Source: Selaginella moellendorffii
Lineage: Eukaryota > Streptophyta > Lycopodiopsida > Selaginellales > Selaginellaceae
NCBI RefSeq assembly: GCF_000143415.4
Contig: NW_003314263.1
Location: 1,638,749-1,702,748 of the forward strand
DNA length: 64,000 bases
Reading direction: 5' to 3'
This document shows positions 32,618-43,019 of the stretch, piece by piece. The position numbers and the translations under genes were made by a program. The notes below the pieces were generated by a model. It did not search any database and had not been told where the DNA came from. It saw only the letters and a program-made list of their open reading frames with translations. Each line of letters starts with the position of its first letter. The first letter of the stretch is position 1.

Positions 32618-34288
32618 TTATATCATATCTCTCGGCTCCAAATTTACAATCTCCTTGACGACTTGCGCTTTGTCCTGATCGAAATGCTTGTCTTCTACAG
32701 AGCCAAATAATCATTGTTTGATCACACCGAAGAATCATAGAAAACATACCTTGCTCTGTCTTGAAATCGCTGAAGAATCGAAGTAGCTTGCTCCGGTTTG
32801 CTACCAGGATGCTCACGATCTCCGGTGGCTTGTTGGTATTGGCTACGAACACCTGAGACAATCGCAGCGAGTGATTTAATCGATCATAGCAGAGCCATTT
32901 TTGCTCACTTTGAAAACGTGGAAGGCTTCGATCTGGATGTTTTTGCTCGGTTCCTGTGAAGGCCAGAACAATTAAAAAAACGTGGAAGAATGTTGCCATG
33001 AAAGCTTACCCGCAGAAGATTCATCATGATTCGAAGGTTCTCTTTTGACACGACATAGCGCATCATCACTGCAGTGTTTGATTTATCCAGGAGCATATCC
33101 CCGAGAAGCTAGCAAACAAAGATTTTGGTGGAGTGAACAAAAAGAAGCGTCTCAAAGTGATTGATACCTTGACAGCTTGTCTCCTTGTGATGTAGTTTGG
33201 AGATTCTAAAAGCCTCGTGTTGTACTCTTGAAAAAACTAGAAAAAGAATGAAACACGTCAGGAAGACTTCAGAAAAAAAAATCGAAGAGGAAAGATACCC
33301 AGTCGTAGTTTCTTGCCAGGTACTCAGCCACAGTAGATTTATGTCTCGTAAGAAGCTCCTAAGGATCAAGGATAGCTCATCGTCAGAAACCAGTGCAAAA
33401 GAGCCTGCAAGTCAATCATGTAAACACATACTGGAGGGCAACAAGCAACATTTGGAATCATCCATGCAGCAGGATCAGTCTAACAAGACCTTGAAACTCG
33501 CAGCGGCATCCGAAGCGACAGCAAAGTTTGCCAGCTCGATGTACTCGAAAAACTTCTTGAAGTGACTGGATTCCAGGACGTACCTGTGAAGCCAACAGTT
33601 ACGAGATAGGAAAAGGAAAACTAAAAACTAAGACTTACCGCGCCATGCTTTGATGCCGGATGCATTCCCGAAACATCGTCCCGTAGTGCAATGCAAGATC
33701 CGCATTCTCATATCTGCAGTATGAAAGAGCAGACAATAAACACAAAGGAACGATAGAATTTTTCTAAAACATACCCAAGGATGAGCATGTCCAGCAAATC
33801 CTTGTTCCTTTCCAGGTATTCGCAAGCCAAGACTTTCGACTGGACTTGCTGCCTCTGTAAGTTCGCAACAATCTGGGTCACATCCTTTCGAGCCTGTTAC
33901 ACTCCTCTAAGTCAAGAAGAAAGTCTCTATACAGCCTAAAGATTTACCTCGAGCTCCAGCTTCGGTAGACAAACTATCATCAATCGAAACGTGTCGTGCT
34001 GGAAAATCTCCTGTGTGATTTGCGCGCACGAGTCCGGCGCAGGATCAAATTCATTGTTCCCATATAGCGAGATTTTGATGTCTCGAATGTTTTTGCACAG
34101 CTCCGCGATCTACAAAAGCACACAGCCATTCACATGTGTATGGCAAGAGCTTTGAAAAAATAAAATACCTTTTCCTCTCTCTTGGAATCCTTGAGGGAGT
34201 TGACATGATCGAGCGCCTGGAGCAGCTCCCTCGCCGACCGCACTAGATCCGCCGGCGACTTGGATTTGTGCTTGAAGAAACCCTTCAT
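32618..34288 (-). CDS. MO25: MO25-like protein (scaffold of Ste20/STK kinases)
   Basis: Eleven exons (34288-34169, 34109-33948, 33893-33775, 33713-33639, 33583-33490, 33358-33299, 33236-33168, 33108-33010, 32953-32909, 32852-32750, 32694-32618) total 1023 nt, 340 aa, the normal MO25 length. Typical segments: [12 protein letters not shown] start, [87 protein letters not shown], and [21 protein letters not shown]25 is an armadillo-like helical scaffold that activates Ste20-family kinases; plant and fungal homologues act in cell polarity and morphogenesis. All introns are short. Confidence 0.93.
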
Positions 34289-34755
34289 GGCGCCGCTTAT
34301 CCGCTAGAAATCCACCGCCGCGAGCTCCCCTCCGCTATAAATCTCCACGCCAACAGCGACGCCGGGGCCACAATGCGGCGCAATCACGCGCATTCCGTGA
34401 TCCTCACACACCCCGCGATGGACAAATTTCTAGCACCAGAAGCCTGGAAAGATCGAGAGAGGCCAGAATCCTACCTAGCGCGAGGGCAGCGGCAGCGAAC
34501 ACGATCATGCGCTCCCCTCCTCCAAACCCTGATTATCAATCATAGAAGACGCCTAGCCTAGCCTAGCTTCCCTTGGCTTCAAAAGCCCGGATATTCTTGG
34601 GATCCATCCCTGGCCGTCGATTTTTGCTACTATACGACGGCCAGGATGTGGCCACGTGACAAATAGAAAGGTACAAAAAAGAATCTAATTAGGTGTCAGG
34701 TTCGAATCCCAAGAGTCACCGATGATAGATTATGTACAGGAGTAAAAAGCATTGA
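34289..34755. other. intergenic, nothing firmly recognised
   Basis: Contains the MO25 promoter and the 3' end of the peptide-precursor gene. A ggttcgaatccc motif near 34697 resembles a tRNA T-loop/B box, but no tRNA fold is visible around it. Confidence 0.4.
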
Positions 34756-35467
34756 TCAAGGAGAAGTTCTTCGCGTCGTGTCACTGGCGAAGAATGGAAC
34801 TTCGTTGTTTATGGGAGGCTTGCGACGAACTGGAGCGTAGTCTGTCCTCATTGTCTCCTCGAAATCGTCCTCGCTCAGCTCCTTTCTCGTCGATGGAGCG
34901 GTGAATTCGTCGTCCAAAGTCGCAGCGGTGGCGGAAGAAGCGTCACTGAGATTTGTTCGCTTTGGGGGACTGGATTCATACGCTCGATCCGTCACTAGCT
35001 CTTCCTGGAAAGGCGAAAGCGGTGTGAGAGACTTGAAAAAAGAGAACTTTGTGGGGGGCTTAACTGGTTTAGTCGCGAGCAGCAGCCGGGATCTCTCGAT
35101 TGACTCTGTTGAATTGACAAAGCTGGGATTATAAACGCCGTGCTCTTCACAGCATGTATTTACGAACCTGGAAAAGTCTGGTCGCATTTGAGACCGGTGG
35201 AATCGAATTTAAGACAGTTGCTACTAGTCTGCAGCAAAGACTACCCGAAATGAGGGCTAGAAAAACGAAACCAGCCGTGGCTTACCGTCGGGAGTGAAGC
35301 TGTCGAAGAGTCTCCTGCAAGAAGAAAAAACCGCTGTCTGTAAGACTTTGGAGGAAGTTCTTGCTTGAAAAAAACTTACCGTGCTGTTGCTGCTGTTTGA
35401 GCTTCCTACAGTCGGCCAGCTGAAGAAGAAGAGCAATGAGCTGTAGAAGCGATGCGAATTTCGCCAT
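34756..35467 (-). CDS. putative RGF/GOLVEN (CLEL) peptide hormone precursor
   Basis: Four exons (35467-35380, 35314-35286, 35228-35168, 35105-34756) total 528 nt, 175 aa. The N terminus is a clear signal peptide (MAKFASLLQLIALLLQLADC). The middle is Ser/Thr- and charge-rich with no fold. Near the C terminus (34842-34804) lies DYAPVRRKPPINN, which matches the 13-residue RGF/GLV peptide pattern: DY at 1-2 (the Tyr is sulphated in the family), PP at 9-10, Asn at 13. Acidic residues and a Thr precede it. An RLLL sequence after the fourth exon's start could be a subtilase (SBT6.1-type RxLx) site. RGF peptides control root meristem and gravitropism through RGFR/RGI receptors. A 15-residue tail follows the motif, as in some family members. 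Splicing is inferred; the motif itself is in plain sight. Confidence 0.72.
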
Positions 35468-36160
35468 CGCAGGAGAGGTTTCAGCTGGAGGAGCTCGGAG
35501 GAAGATGACGGAGAGCGTCCTGGTTTGCTGTTCCAGAGATTTTTCCTTTTATACTGCCGTCGTCGACTCAATTGATCTCGAGCATTCCCTGTTGACTGAC
35601 TACTACCGCTACTATTCAACCCGAAGTTCCTGCTTCCTCAGAGATAGAATAAAGGCCCAGTGATGTATACTAAAATACTTTCACCTCGTCCCGCGAGGGA
35701 ACTCCTCAATGTCTATCACTTGGCCTCTTACACCACCATGTTGTTCCTCCTGTTCCATTGCGTTGTTCACCGAAACCAAAGACGACGGTGAAGCTCGTCT
35801 CATCGTCCTCCTGCTTTTCTCCTTTTGTTTTTTTTTTTTGTTTTCCCATCCAGTGCTTGCAGTTGGAACTACAAGAGTACCGCAAGCCGCAGAGAAATCT
35901 GTGGCAGCTGCATTAATGGTGCGCTCATATGGGCTGTCTCGTCCTTCCTTTTACGACCAAGAGTGGACCCGATGCCTTGCGTCTCCTCCTGTTTTTTCTT
36001 TTCCTTCCTCCTCCCTGGAAAATTGAATCGTCCAGACTTTCTTCTCAGTGCCAGCCCGGAGTTGCGTCCTCTGCATGGCTCAAGAATCCCACGTCCCCAG
36101 GCCACCTCTGCTCTATTCCTGTGACAAAGCGACACTGACTGCCCAATGTGCCTCGCATTT
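35468..36160. other. intergenic, nothing recognised
   Basis: Open frames on both strands here are low-complexity (poly-Phe, Ser-rich) and lack family features. Part is probably the promoter of the peptide-precursor gene. Confidence 0.4.
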
Positions 36161-37160
36161 TCAATGAAATATCTCTCGCCACCCTGCAAGACCAGTTTTA
36201 CATAATCTTATAAAAACCATCAGCATAGAAAAAGAACCTGTCACCGCGTGGAGTGGAAAGAAAACTTGGAAACTTGGAAACTTGGAGTCGGACTCTCTGT
36301 CGCTGTAACAGAAGCGAAGTTACAGGACTCTCACTCAATCAGGGGAGCTTACCGCGGTCTTGGTCCTCACTGACAGATGAAAATCGCCTGGATTCCTCTT
36401 GACTCGGTTGCGACGAGCCTGACAATGATCCGCTGTATGACAAAGCACCGACTTTAGCGATCAGCGGGCAACAACTAAAAGAGAAACAAGAGATGGTAAG
36501 AATTATACTACTTGACCACTGCAAAGGCTGGACGAGAACGCCTGTTGCTGCAGTGCCACACGTGAACTGATGTGAAAGTAATAATAAATAGAACGTGGAA
36601 AAGCGAAATCGTTCCTGGCACACAAACGCAGGACAATGTGATAGTATAGAGAAAAAAAAAAAAAGAGAGAGAGAGCAAAACAACACAGGCAAAAGGAAAG
36701 GATCCAAAGACCGTGGTATGTTTGCGAAAGAAAGAAACAAAGTTTAAAGGCTAGCTAGAAAACTTGCAATGTAGCATGACTCAGAGCTCTAGAAGGAACA
36801 CAAGGAGGAAAAAAAAAAGGATACGTAAAACGAGAGGACAAAAGCAAGAAGGAAAGAACCAAAAAAAAAAAGCTGAGAGGGGAAAGTAGAACCTGTATGA
36901 TCGCCATAGGTCGTAGAAAGCAATCCCAGCTTTGTCTAATTTGATGGAGCTATTCCTCTTCGATCGCCAGGCCTCTCTGATACAACGCATAGAAAATATT
37001 ATAAGAAAGTGATGGAATGCGTTAGAGAGATTCACAGACCCCTGCTGACGAAGGAATGATTTGGAAGCATTCGCGTCATCCCAGATTTCTCAGCGTAAGC
37101 AATCGCGTATAGCATCGAAAGATTCGAGACTAGGAAATACGAGCAAGATTCGAGCCCCAT
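36161..37160 (-). CDS. tentative spliced gene of unknown function
   Basis: Five open segments with GT..AG borders can be joined: about 37160-37040, 36974-36894, a short one near 36550-36510, one near 36475-36355, one near 36310-36240, and a last few codons ending at 36161. The product would be about 150 aa, with a hydrophobic N-terminal stretch, a basic centre (WRSKRNSS, RSNRRSRP) and a Ser/Glu-rich part (SYSGSLSGSSQPSQEESRRF). I recognise no domain. One acceptor must be the second AG of a cagag, which weakens the model. It could be a real lineage-specific gene, a long non-coding RNA, or a coincidence. Confidence 0.25.
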
Positions 37161-37224
37161 CTGGATCGATGCATCGATCGATTAGGTCGAGAGCTACCTC
37201 TGATCGCCATCGCCATAGCTTCTT

Positions 37225-38235
37225 GGCGCCAAGAAAATATTCTAAAACCCTAAAAAGCATCATGGTTCTTTCTTTCCCACGGGATTCTTCACTCGCAGAT
37301 CGCCAGGGCAGGCCTGGATCGCATCGCGAATCTCGTCATTCGCATGTACAGCGTCTGCGGCAGCCTGCGCGAATGCCGAGATCGACTTCCACAGCGGCAC
37401 CACCCGCCACAACGTCCACTCGCGGACGATCTTGCTTCAAGCATTTGCCCAGACAGGGGATCTTGTCAGAGCCAGGGACGTTTTCACGCGAATGGCTCTG
37501 CGCGATGTGGTCTCCTGGAATGCGCTGATCGCAGGGTGCGCGGGCGCTGGGAATCTCTCGCGGTCTCAGGAGCTCTTCGATTCCATGCCGAAGAGAGATC
37601 TTGTGTCCTGGAACAATCATCTCGGCGTATGCCCAAAACGGGCATTGCAGAGAGGCGCTGCGATTCTACCGGGGCTTGGATGGCGCCGGATTCCATCAGC
37701 TTCGTGACCGTTCTCGATGCCATTGCCGGGATGAGATCTGGGAAGGGCGATCGCCATTTAAGCGATCTGGCTGGGAATTTACACCCAGATCGCTGTAGGG
37801 ACAGCGATCGTTGTGGTTTATGGAAGGACTAGAGCGCGGAGCAGTGCTTTGATCGGATCATTGGCAGGAATGCGATCTTCTGGAACGCGATGCTGTGCAA
37901 AGCGCGAAAGCTCTTCGTTCGAACCCACGATCATAGATGCCACACCTCGCCAAGAAGAGCTCCAGGAGGCAAAGGATCTCTTTGATTGCATGAAACAAAG
38001 AGATTTAGCGGTCTGGAATTTGATGCCCAAAAGGGGGATCTGTTCGAATGACTTCCGATCTTCGCTCCTACCCATGGCTTATACATGGATCCGCTACTTG
38101 AGATCTTTTATCAAACAAGTTACAAGAACGTCACCCTTTGGAACGCGATGGTCACAGTACTTGTCCAGCTTGGTCATTTGCAGGGATCGCTGGGCCTCTT
38201 TGATTCAATGGAAGTAACAAGCTCACGACGTTTGC
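37225..38235 (+). pseudogene. decayed PPR gene fragment (5' part)
   Basis: Reading plus, the sequence follows the 5' third of the intact PPR gene at 43020-45989 (minus), including its upstream motif (agaaaatattctaaaaccctaaa). Segments equal to the intact protein's IHMYSVCGSLRD, RDVFTRMA..RDVVSWNALI and SQELFDSMP.RDLVSWN recur, but the frame shifts several times and there are deletions. It stops resembling the PPR gene near 38235. Non-functional. Confidence 0.85.
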
Positions 38236-38469
38236 GGCAGATGCAGGGCCATGCTTAAATATTCTTGGATAGAGCAAACCCGCTTCAGCTCTGTTCGCAA
38301 GGTTTGGAAAGAAGTACTTGATTCTCCATGGTTTTCAAAACGCTACGTTCCAGCTTTACCATGTCTTCTCCGGACGTAAGAGTCAAAGACCAGCCGAAAA
38401 TTAGTCGTGCTTCTACACTTGCCACACAAATCCACCATAGGGACATCGTTATTGCCATCGCTTGCGAAT

Positions 38470-38960
38470 GATCGCAAAACCCATAGCAAGTCGTTTGACG
38501 TCAGCTGAAATATACATGGTTGGTGAGTGGGATCTGTTCTCTTTGGCTCAATTTGTCTGCTTTCTCATCATGCAAATTGAGCCCTGCAAGTGGACAAATT
38601 GAGCCAAAGAGAACAGATCCCACTCACCATAAGTGACATTGACTTGCATCCCTATACGATTTTGAAATGCTACCGAAAAGCAGAGGTTATTCGGACCAGA
38701 CGATACCATCGATCATTTACTCGGATTTAGCGCAAGCACCTTGTTTAGAATAATAAAAACCGTACTGACAAATCAAATAAAAAGCGATATGCATATCGAT
38801 TTTCACGGATGCCAGATACTTGAGACCAACCATGTATATTTCAGCTGACGTCAAACGACTTGCTATGGGTTTTGTGACTTCCACCTTGGCAAACAGATGG
38901 CAATGAGTTATCACTCAAAAAACCATGACAAATACTTTAGCACGTTATAATCTAAGAAAA
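38470..38960. pseudogene. SPB1-derived fragment with nested perfect inverted repeats
   Basis: Pieces of SPB1 exons are recognisable. In minus orientation, 38960-38700 resembles exons 2-3 ([13 protein letters not shown]..), 38695-38680 resembles exon 5, and 38650-38593 resembles exon 8. Part of this is repeated in the opposite orientation at 38476-38557. The two orientations match exactly: 38476-38524 pairs with 38825-38873 (49 bp), and 38521-38557 pairs with 38593-38629 (37 bp, 35-nt loop). The left arm joins the exon-3 piece directly to the exon-8 piece, sharing TGGT at the join. It cannot encode SPB1. A transcript would fold into a long hairpin. Confidence 0.85.
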
Positions 38961-39041
38961 AACAATTTTGGGAATCAGAGGAAGATATTTTTGGAAGATA
39001 TTTTTGGAAGATATTTTTGATGCATGCAGGCGTTCCCCCTT

Positions 39042-39047
39042 TATAAA
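39042..39047 (+). promoter_or_regulatory. TATA box of cysteine-repeat gene A
   Basis: TATAAA, 48 bp before the start codon. The sequence around it (ttataaacagatgcaaaaccttgtattgtca region) is shared with gene C (TATAAA at 55144) and less exactly with gene B (51122). Confidence 0.6.
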
Positions 39048-39094
39048 CAGATGCAAAACCTTGTATTGTCATTTCTGGGTTCAGTTCAAGGAGA

Positions 39095-39699
39095 ATGGCC
39101 AAAGTGTTTCTTCTTTCCGCCCTCCTCGTTGGCCTGCTGCTCTTTGTAGCCGATGCATCTCGCAACACTCAGCGTACGTGTCCGCATTCTTGCAAATCGT
39201 TTGTCTAACCTGCAGATATTGTTCTAGTGACTGACAAGGAGAGCGATGTGACTTACATCGTTGAGGGGTCTCGTGAAGGTAGTAACGAGGCTGCTGGTCT
39301 CAATGTTGTCATCCCCTCCAAACACGGTAACATAGATCATGTTATGATCCCTCTTGTTGTGATCATGAGCTGTCCTTGTGATATTTATTATGCGCCACTA
39401 CTTCTCCGTTTGTTAATGCTGCAGGCCTCCAAGATAAGTACTGCTGCCTGAAGGATGGTTTGGGATCATGTGTTCAGGAGTGCGACTCCAAGATCAAATA
39501 CTACTGCTGCCTCAAGACTGGACTCGGCGGCTGCAAGCAACTCTGCGAGACCAATGTCGAATACTTCTGCTGCCTCAAGAACCCTTTTGGTACCTGCTTT
39601 CAGCTGTGCGACTCGTCCAAGGAACACTACTGCTGCAAGAAGAACGTTTCTGGTTCCTGCGTTGGAATGTGCCCCAAAACGGTGAACCTGATGAAGTGA
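39095..39699 (+). CDS. secreted tetra-cysteine-repeat protein, copy A
   Basis: Three exons (39095-39173, 39228-39326, 39425-39699) give 150 aa. A strong signal peptide (VFLLSALLVGLLLFVADAS) is followed by an acidic propeptide-like stretch of about 45 residues. Four tandem repeats of 21 residues follow, each CC-x7-C-x3-C with seven residues to the next CC (YCCLK.G.G.C...CDS). There are sixteen regularly spaced cysteines. No enzyme motif is present. I do not recognise a named family; the pattern suggests a disulphide-rich extracellular protein, perhaps for defence or cell-wall use (inference only). It has two paralogues (B 51175-51759, C 55206-55809). The intron positions are shared. Confidence 0.8.
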
Positions 39700-39839
39700 T
39701 CTGCGTTTGATGACAAGTGTAAGCAACATCTAAAAGCTTATAATTGCTGATACTCTCTACAACTTTTATATTTTTACAAGATTTTCGCTATACTTTTACT
39801 TTTTTCAACTGAGTTTGTAAGGTAGCTTGCCATGCCACT

Positions 39840-42040
39840 GCTGCTGGATCGTCCATTGGGAGACAAGTAGCTTTGAACAAGTCCTCATTCTAGTTCACGT
39901 CGCTCAGCACCAGGTCGCCATCGCTGGTAAAGCTGAGGTACGCTCCTTCCGGGACGGTTTTCGCGTAGCTCGCCATGTCAGCGCTGCTAGATAGTAGAGA
40001 TTGAAACTCTCCTTGTCGTCCATGGCGTAGAAGACTGACAAGTAGAACTGGAACTCTTGGGAGGTTTGCTCCCAGCAGCTAAGTAGGAGGCAGGAAGGGG
40101 TGCTAAAGCCAAGGCTAATTCGAAATATCTGGAGTGGATTCGAGAGTGGAGCTTGGAGGAAGATGGCGCTTCCAGTGACATTGGAAGCTTTGTGTGGTCG
40201 ACCAACACAGGAGGATCTGGAGCGCAAGTCTTGGCCCTCGAGAGCTCTGGAAATCTCGTCATCCGGAGCAAAATTGGAGATTTCCTGTGGCAGAGCTTTG
40301 ATCATCCCTGTGATGCTGTGCTCCCTGGGATGAAGTTAGTAGCCAGCATCTCTAAGGAGAACAAAGAGCCAGGGTACTTCTCACTCGAGGTAGCCGCTTC
40401 TCGGTCGCTTTGAACTCCAGTATGTTGAGAATCTTTTGGAGAGGTCTGGAGCTCCGATGAGGAAGAAGAAGAGATATCATTTCTCTTCCTCGTCAATAGC
40501 AGCTTGGAAATCCACGGGACGAAAGGTGTTATGTGGTCCACTCCAACGATCGGTGGTGTTACTGATCAATCAGGGCACCAGTTCCTCAAGATCTACTCGA
40601 ATGGAGAGCCCCGGTTTACCTCGAGATCATTCAGCACCGGCAACAGCACGAAGAGCATCAACTTAAACCCGCTCTTCTTTGGGAAAAGCTCGCTTACTCG
40701 AACCTGTGGGATCTCGTTCGAGACAGCTGAAGGATACCTCTGCATCGTTCACGAAGTACGTTTCTTCCGGGGACAAGGAGGGATGCAAGCACCTGGAAGA
40801 ACCTGCGAGAACTCGCAACATCACTACATGCTCGAAGCCACAGTACGATACTTCTACAAACCTCTAGATTTATCCAGTGCGCTCCACAACGTCACTCCAG
40901 CAGCGTGCATGGCCCTGTGTATCAAAAACTGTTCCTGCAAAGGGGTGCTAAGCCAGGAGAAACAACTACCTGTTTCCAGATGACCGAAGTTTTTTCTCTG
41001 AACAAAACTCGCAACGTCGTCGATGAAGCTTTGCTGTTTTCGATCAAGTTGTACCAAGCTGGAGATCTTCCAAAGCTCTCAACACCAGGCAACTCACAAA
41101 GTCGCCAAGTAGCAAAAACAGGCAAAGCCAGCCATCGTCGCGGTTTTCTCTGTGGCGACCATGGCTATAATCATCATCGCAATGGTGACCTGGAAGAAAC
41201 AGATAAACTCGTACCTCAAACACTACAAACCATCGTTGGTGCGCGTCTTTAATTACCCGGAGCTCCTCACTGCAACCAAAGCCTTCAGTGCGAAAATCGC
41301 AAGTGGAGGCGTTGGCACGGTTTTCGAAGGGATACTCTCCGTTGCCGTGAAACGGCTGGAGAGCTTCTCGAGCCAAGGATACAAACAGTTCAAGGCGGAG
41401 GTGAGAGCGATCGGAATCATCCATCACAAGAACCTTGTAAGACTCAAAGGCTTTTTTTCCCAGGAATCACACTACTTCCTGGTTTACGAGTACGTAGCAA
41501 ACGGGTACAAGCCGCGGGAAGACACGAGATTCAAGATAGTCGAGGAGATTGCTCGAGGGATGTGCTACCTCCACGAGGAATGCAGCACTAGAGTTCTGCA
41601 CTTGGACATCAAGCCGCAAAACCTACTCCTGGACGAAAACTTTGGTGTCAAGATAGCAGAGTTTGGACTGTCGAGGATGGTAGAGCAAGGAGATCTAAGC
41701 GATGTCATGACAATGATCTGAGGAACACCCGGATACATGGCTCCGGAATGGTTGCAGATGCGAGTGAGAGACAAACTGGACATCTACAGCTTTGGGATCC
41801 TTGTGCTGGAAGTGGCGCTTTCCATACCTGTGTGTCTTGCGGGAGGAGCCCAAAGTTCCTGGCGGTTTGAGAAGCTTCGGTCTGGGAAGTTAATGGAGAT
41901 GTTAGAAGAGAAGAGGGCGCGGCAAGAAATGGAGGCTACCTCTAAGGCCGAGAAGCTGCTTCGCATTGGAGTGTGGTGCATCCAACCGGATTCTCAGCCA
42001 AATTGTGGGAATCCACTGACACTCATAGATTTTGTATGAG
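39840..42040 (+). pseudogene. S-domain (G-type lectin) receptor-kinase pseudogene, copy A
   Basis: Recognisable parts in order: a bulb-lectin piece (WQSFDHPCDAVLPGMKL, about 40290-40340), S-locus/PAN-like Cys region (ACMALCIKNCSCKG), a transmembrane helix (~41150-41190), and a kinase domain from ~41240. Kinase motifs: SVAVKRL, HHKNLVRLKGF, VLHLDIKPQN (catalytic loop kept), then KIAEFGLS (DFG changed to EFG). A TGA at 41719-41721 precedes GTPGYMAPEW. The glycine loop is altered (ASGGVGTVFEG) and the S-domain has frameshifts. The stretch at about 39900-40115 encodes the lectin-domain start on the minus strand, i.e. it is inverted relative to the rest. Broken in several ways. Confidence 0.85.
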
Positions 42041-42680
42041 AGGCACCATTCTATCGAGATTTAGTGGCACCAAAGCAGCGCCCGCCCTGCAAGTGCCCTA
42101 AGATTCTTCGAGGATATTATTTATTATTTAGATCCAGGCTTAGTTTGTTATATTTTTGTTTAGTTAAGTAAAAATAAAATAGTTTAATTTTTATTTATTT
42201 ATAAATTATTTATTTTTTAAACGTAAAACCTTTGACAAGCGTTTGAGAGGAATGCCCAAATTTTTATTTCTTTTTAATTTCTATAATATTTCTAAAACAT
42301 TGTTACTCTTTAAATGTCATTTATGAAAATCCAAATTCTATATCAACCAGTTTTAAACATAGAATCATGGGTTTTCTTTTAGACTTATTAAAGACGTAGG
42401 AAGAAAAGATAATTATTACTCAGGATTTTCACTTTCTAAAGTAGTGTTTTCAAAAAATGGTAAATGACAATATCATTATTAAATGCACAACCAAATAGTA
42501 GATAAAATATTTAGGCTTTGATTTACAAGTAGAATCTGGCTGATTTTGTTAGGGATGATTTTGTAAAATATTATATCAATGGACGGTTTAGCATATCGTA
42601 TCAGCTTGATTCAGATTATATTTTTCCAGATAAAATAAAACTTGCTTATTTCACCCTACAAAACCATATAAAAACGATTG
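42041..42680. other. AT-rich spacer shared with other modules
   Basis: No gene. Very AT-rich; segments resemble 47340-48100 (inverted) and 58450-58950 and 60520-60900, so it belongs to the duplicated module. Confidence 0.5.
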
Positions 42681-42689
42681 CAATATTAT

Positions 42690-43001
42690 AAGGTATGCGA
42701 CCACACCATTCTGTCTTTTCTACTTTCTGCAATCTTTAAATGGTTTATTCATGCTTTACATGCAACTGGACTGCAATCTACAAAGAGTATAATTGTTTGG
42801 AGCACTCACACAAATAGCTTTCTAAGGTTGCAAAAAGATGGAAATATGGTAATCTATGGTGAAAATTACACGGTTGTTTGTTCAGACAGCATTTACTGGA
42901 AAGACAAATGGATTACTAGTGCATTATGTGTTGATAACTCTGGACTTGTTGTAGTATACAACACTGTAGAGCAAACTTGTATATGGCAATCACCAAGATG
43001 A
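42690..43001 (+). pseudogene. bulb-type (GNA) lectin domain fragment, copy A
   Basis: Encodes a mannose-binding-lectin-like stretch: DCNLQ.., IVWSTHTN, then LQKDGNMVIYGEN, where QKDGNMVIY fits the mannose-site motif QxDxNxVxY exactly, and CVDNSGLVVVYN..CIWQSPR. Relative to the other two copies it lacks internal segments, including part of the first mannose site, so it is probably defective. Confidence 0.65.
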
Positions 43002-43019
43002 GAATTTAAAATCTAGCAT

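Noticed and set aside
33109-33369. Minus-strand frame MILRSFLRD.. within the MO25 gene
   Set aside because: Out-of-frame reading across MO25 exons 6-7 and their introns; the correct frame gives conserved MO25 sequence.
34690-34720. Possible tRNA gene at the ggttcgaatccc motif
   Set aside because: No acceptor, D-arm or anticodon stem can be paired around it.
39466-39729. Overlapping frames on both strands across the cysteine-repeat exon
   Set aside because: Only the frame that continues from the signal-peptide exon keeps the regular cysteines; the others arise from the repeat periodicity.
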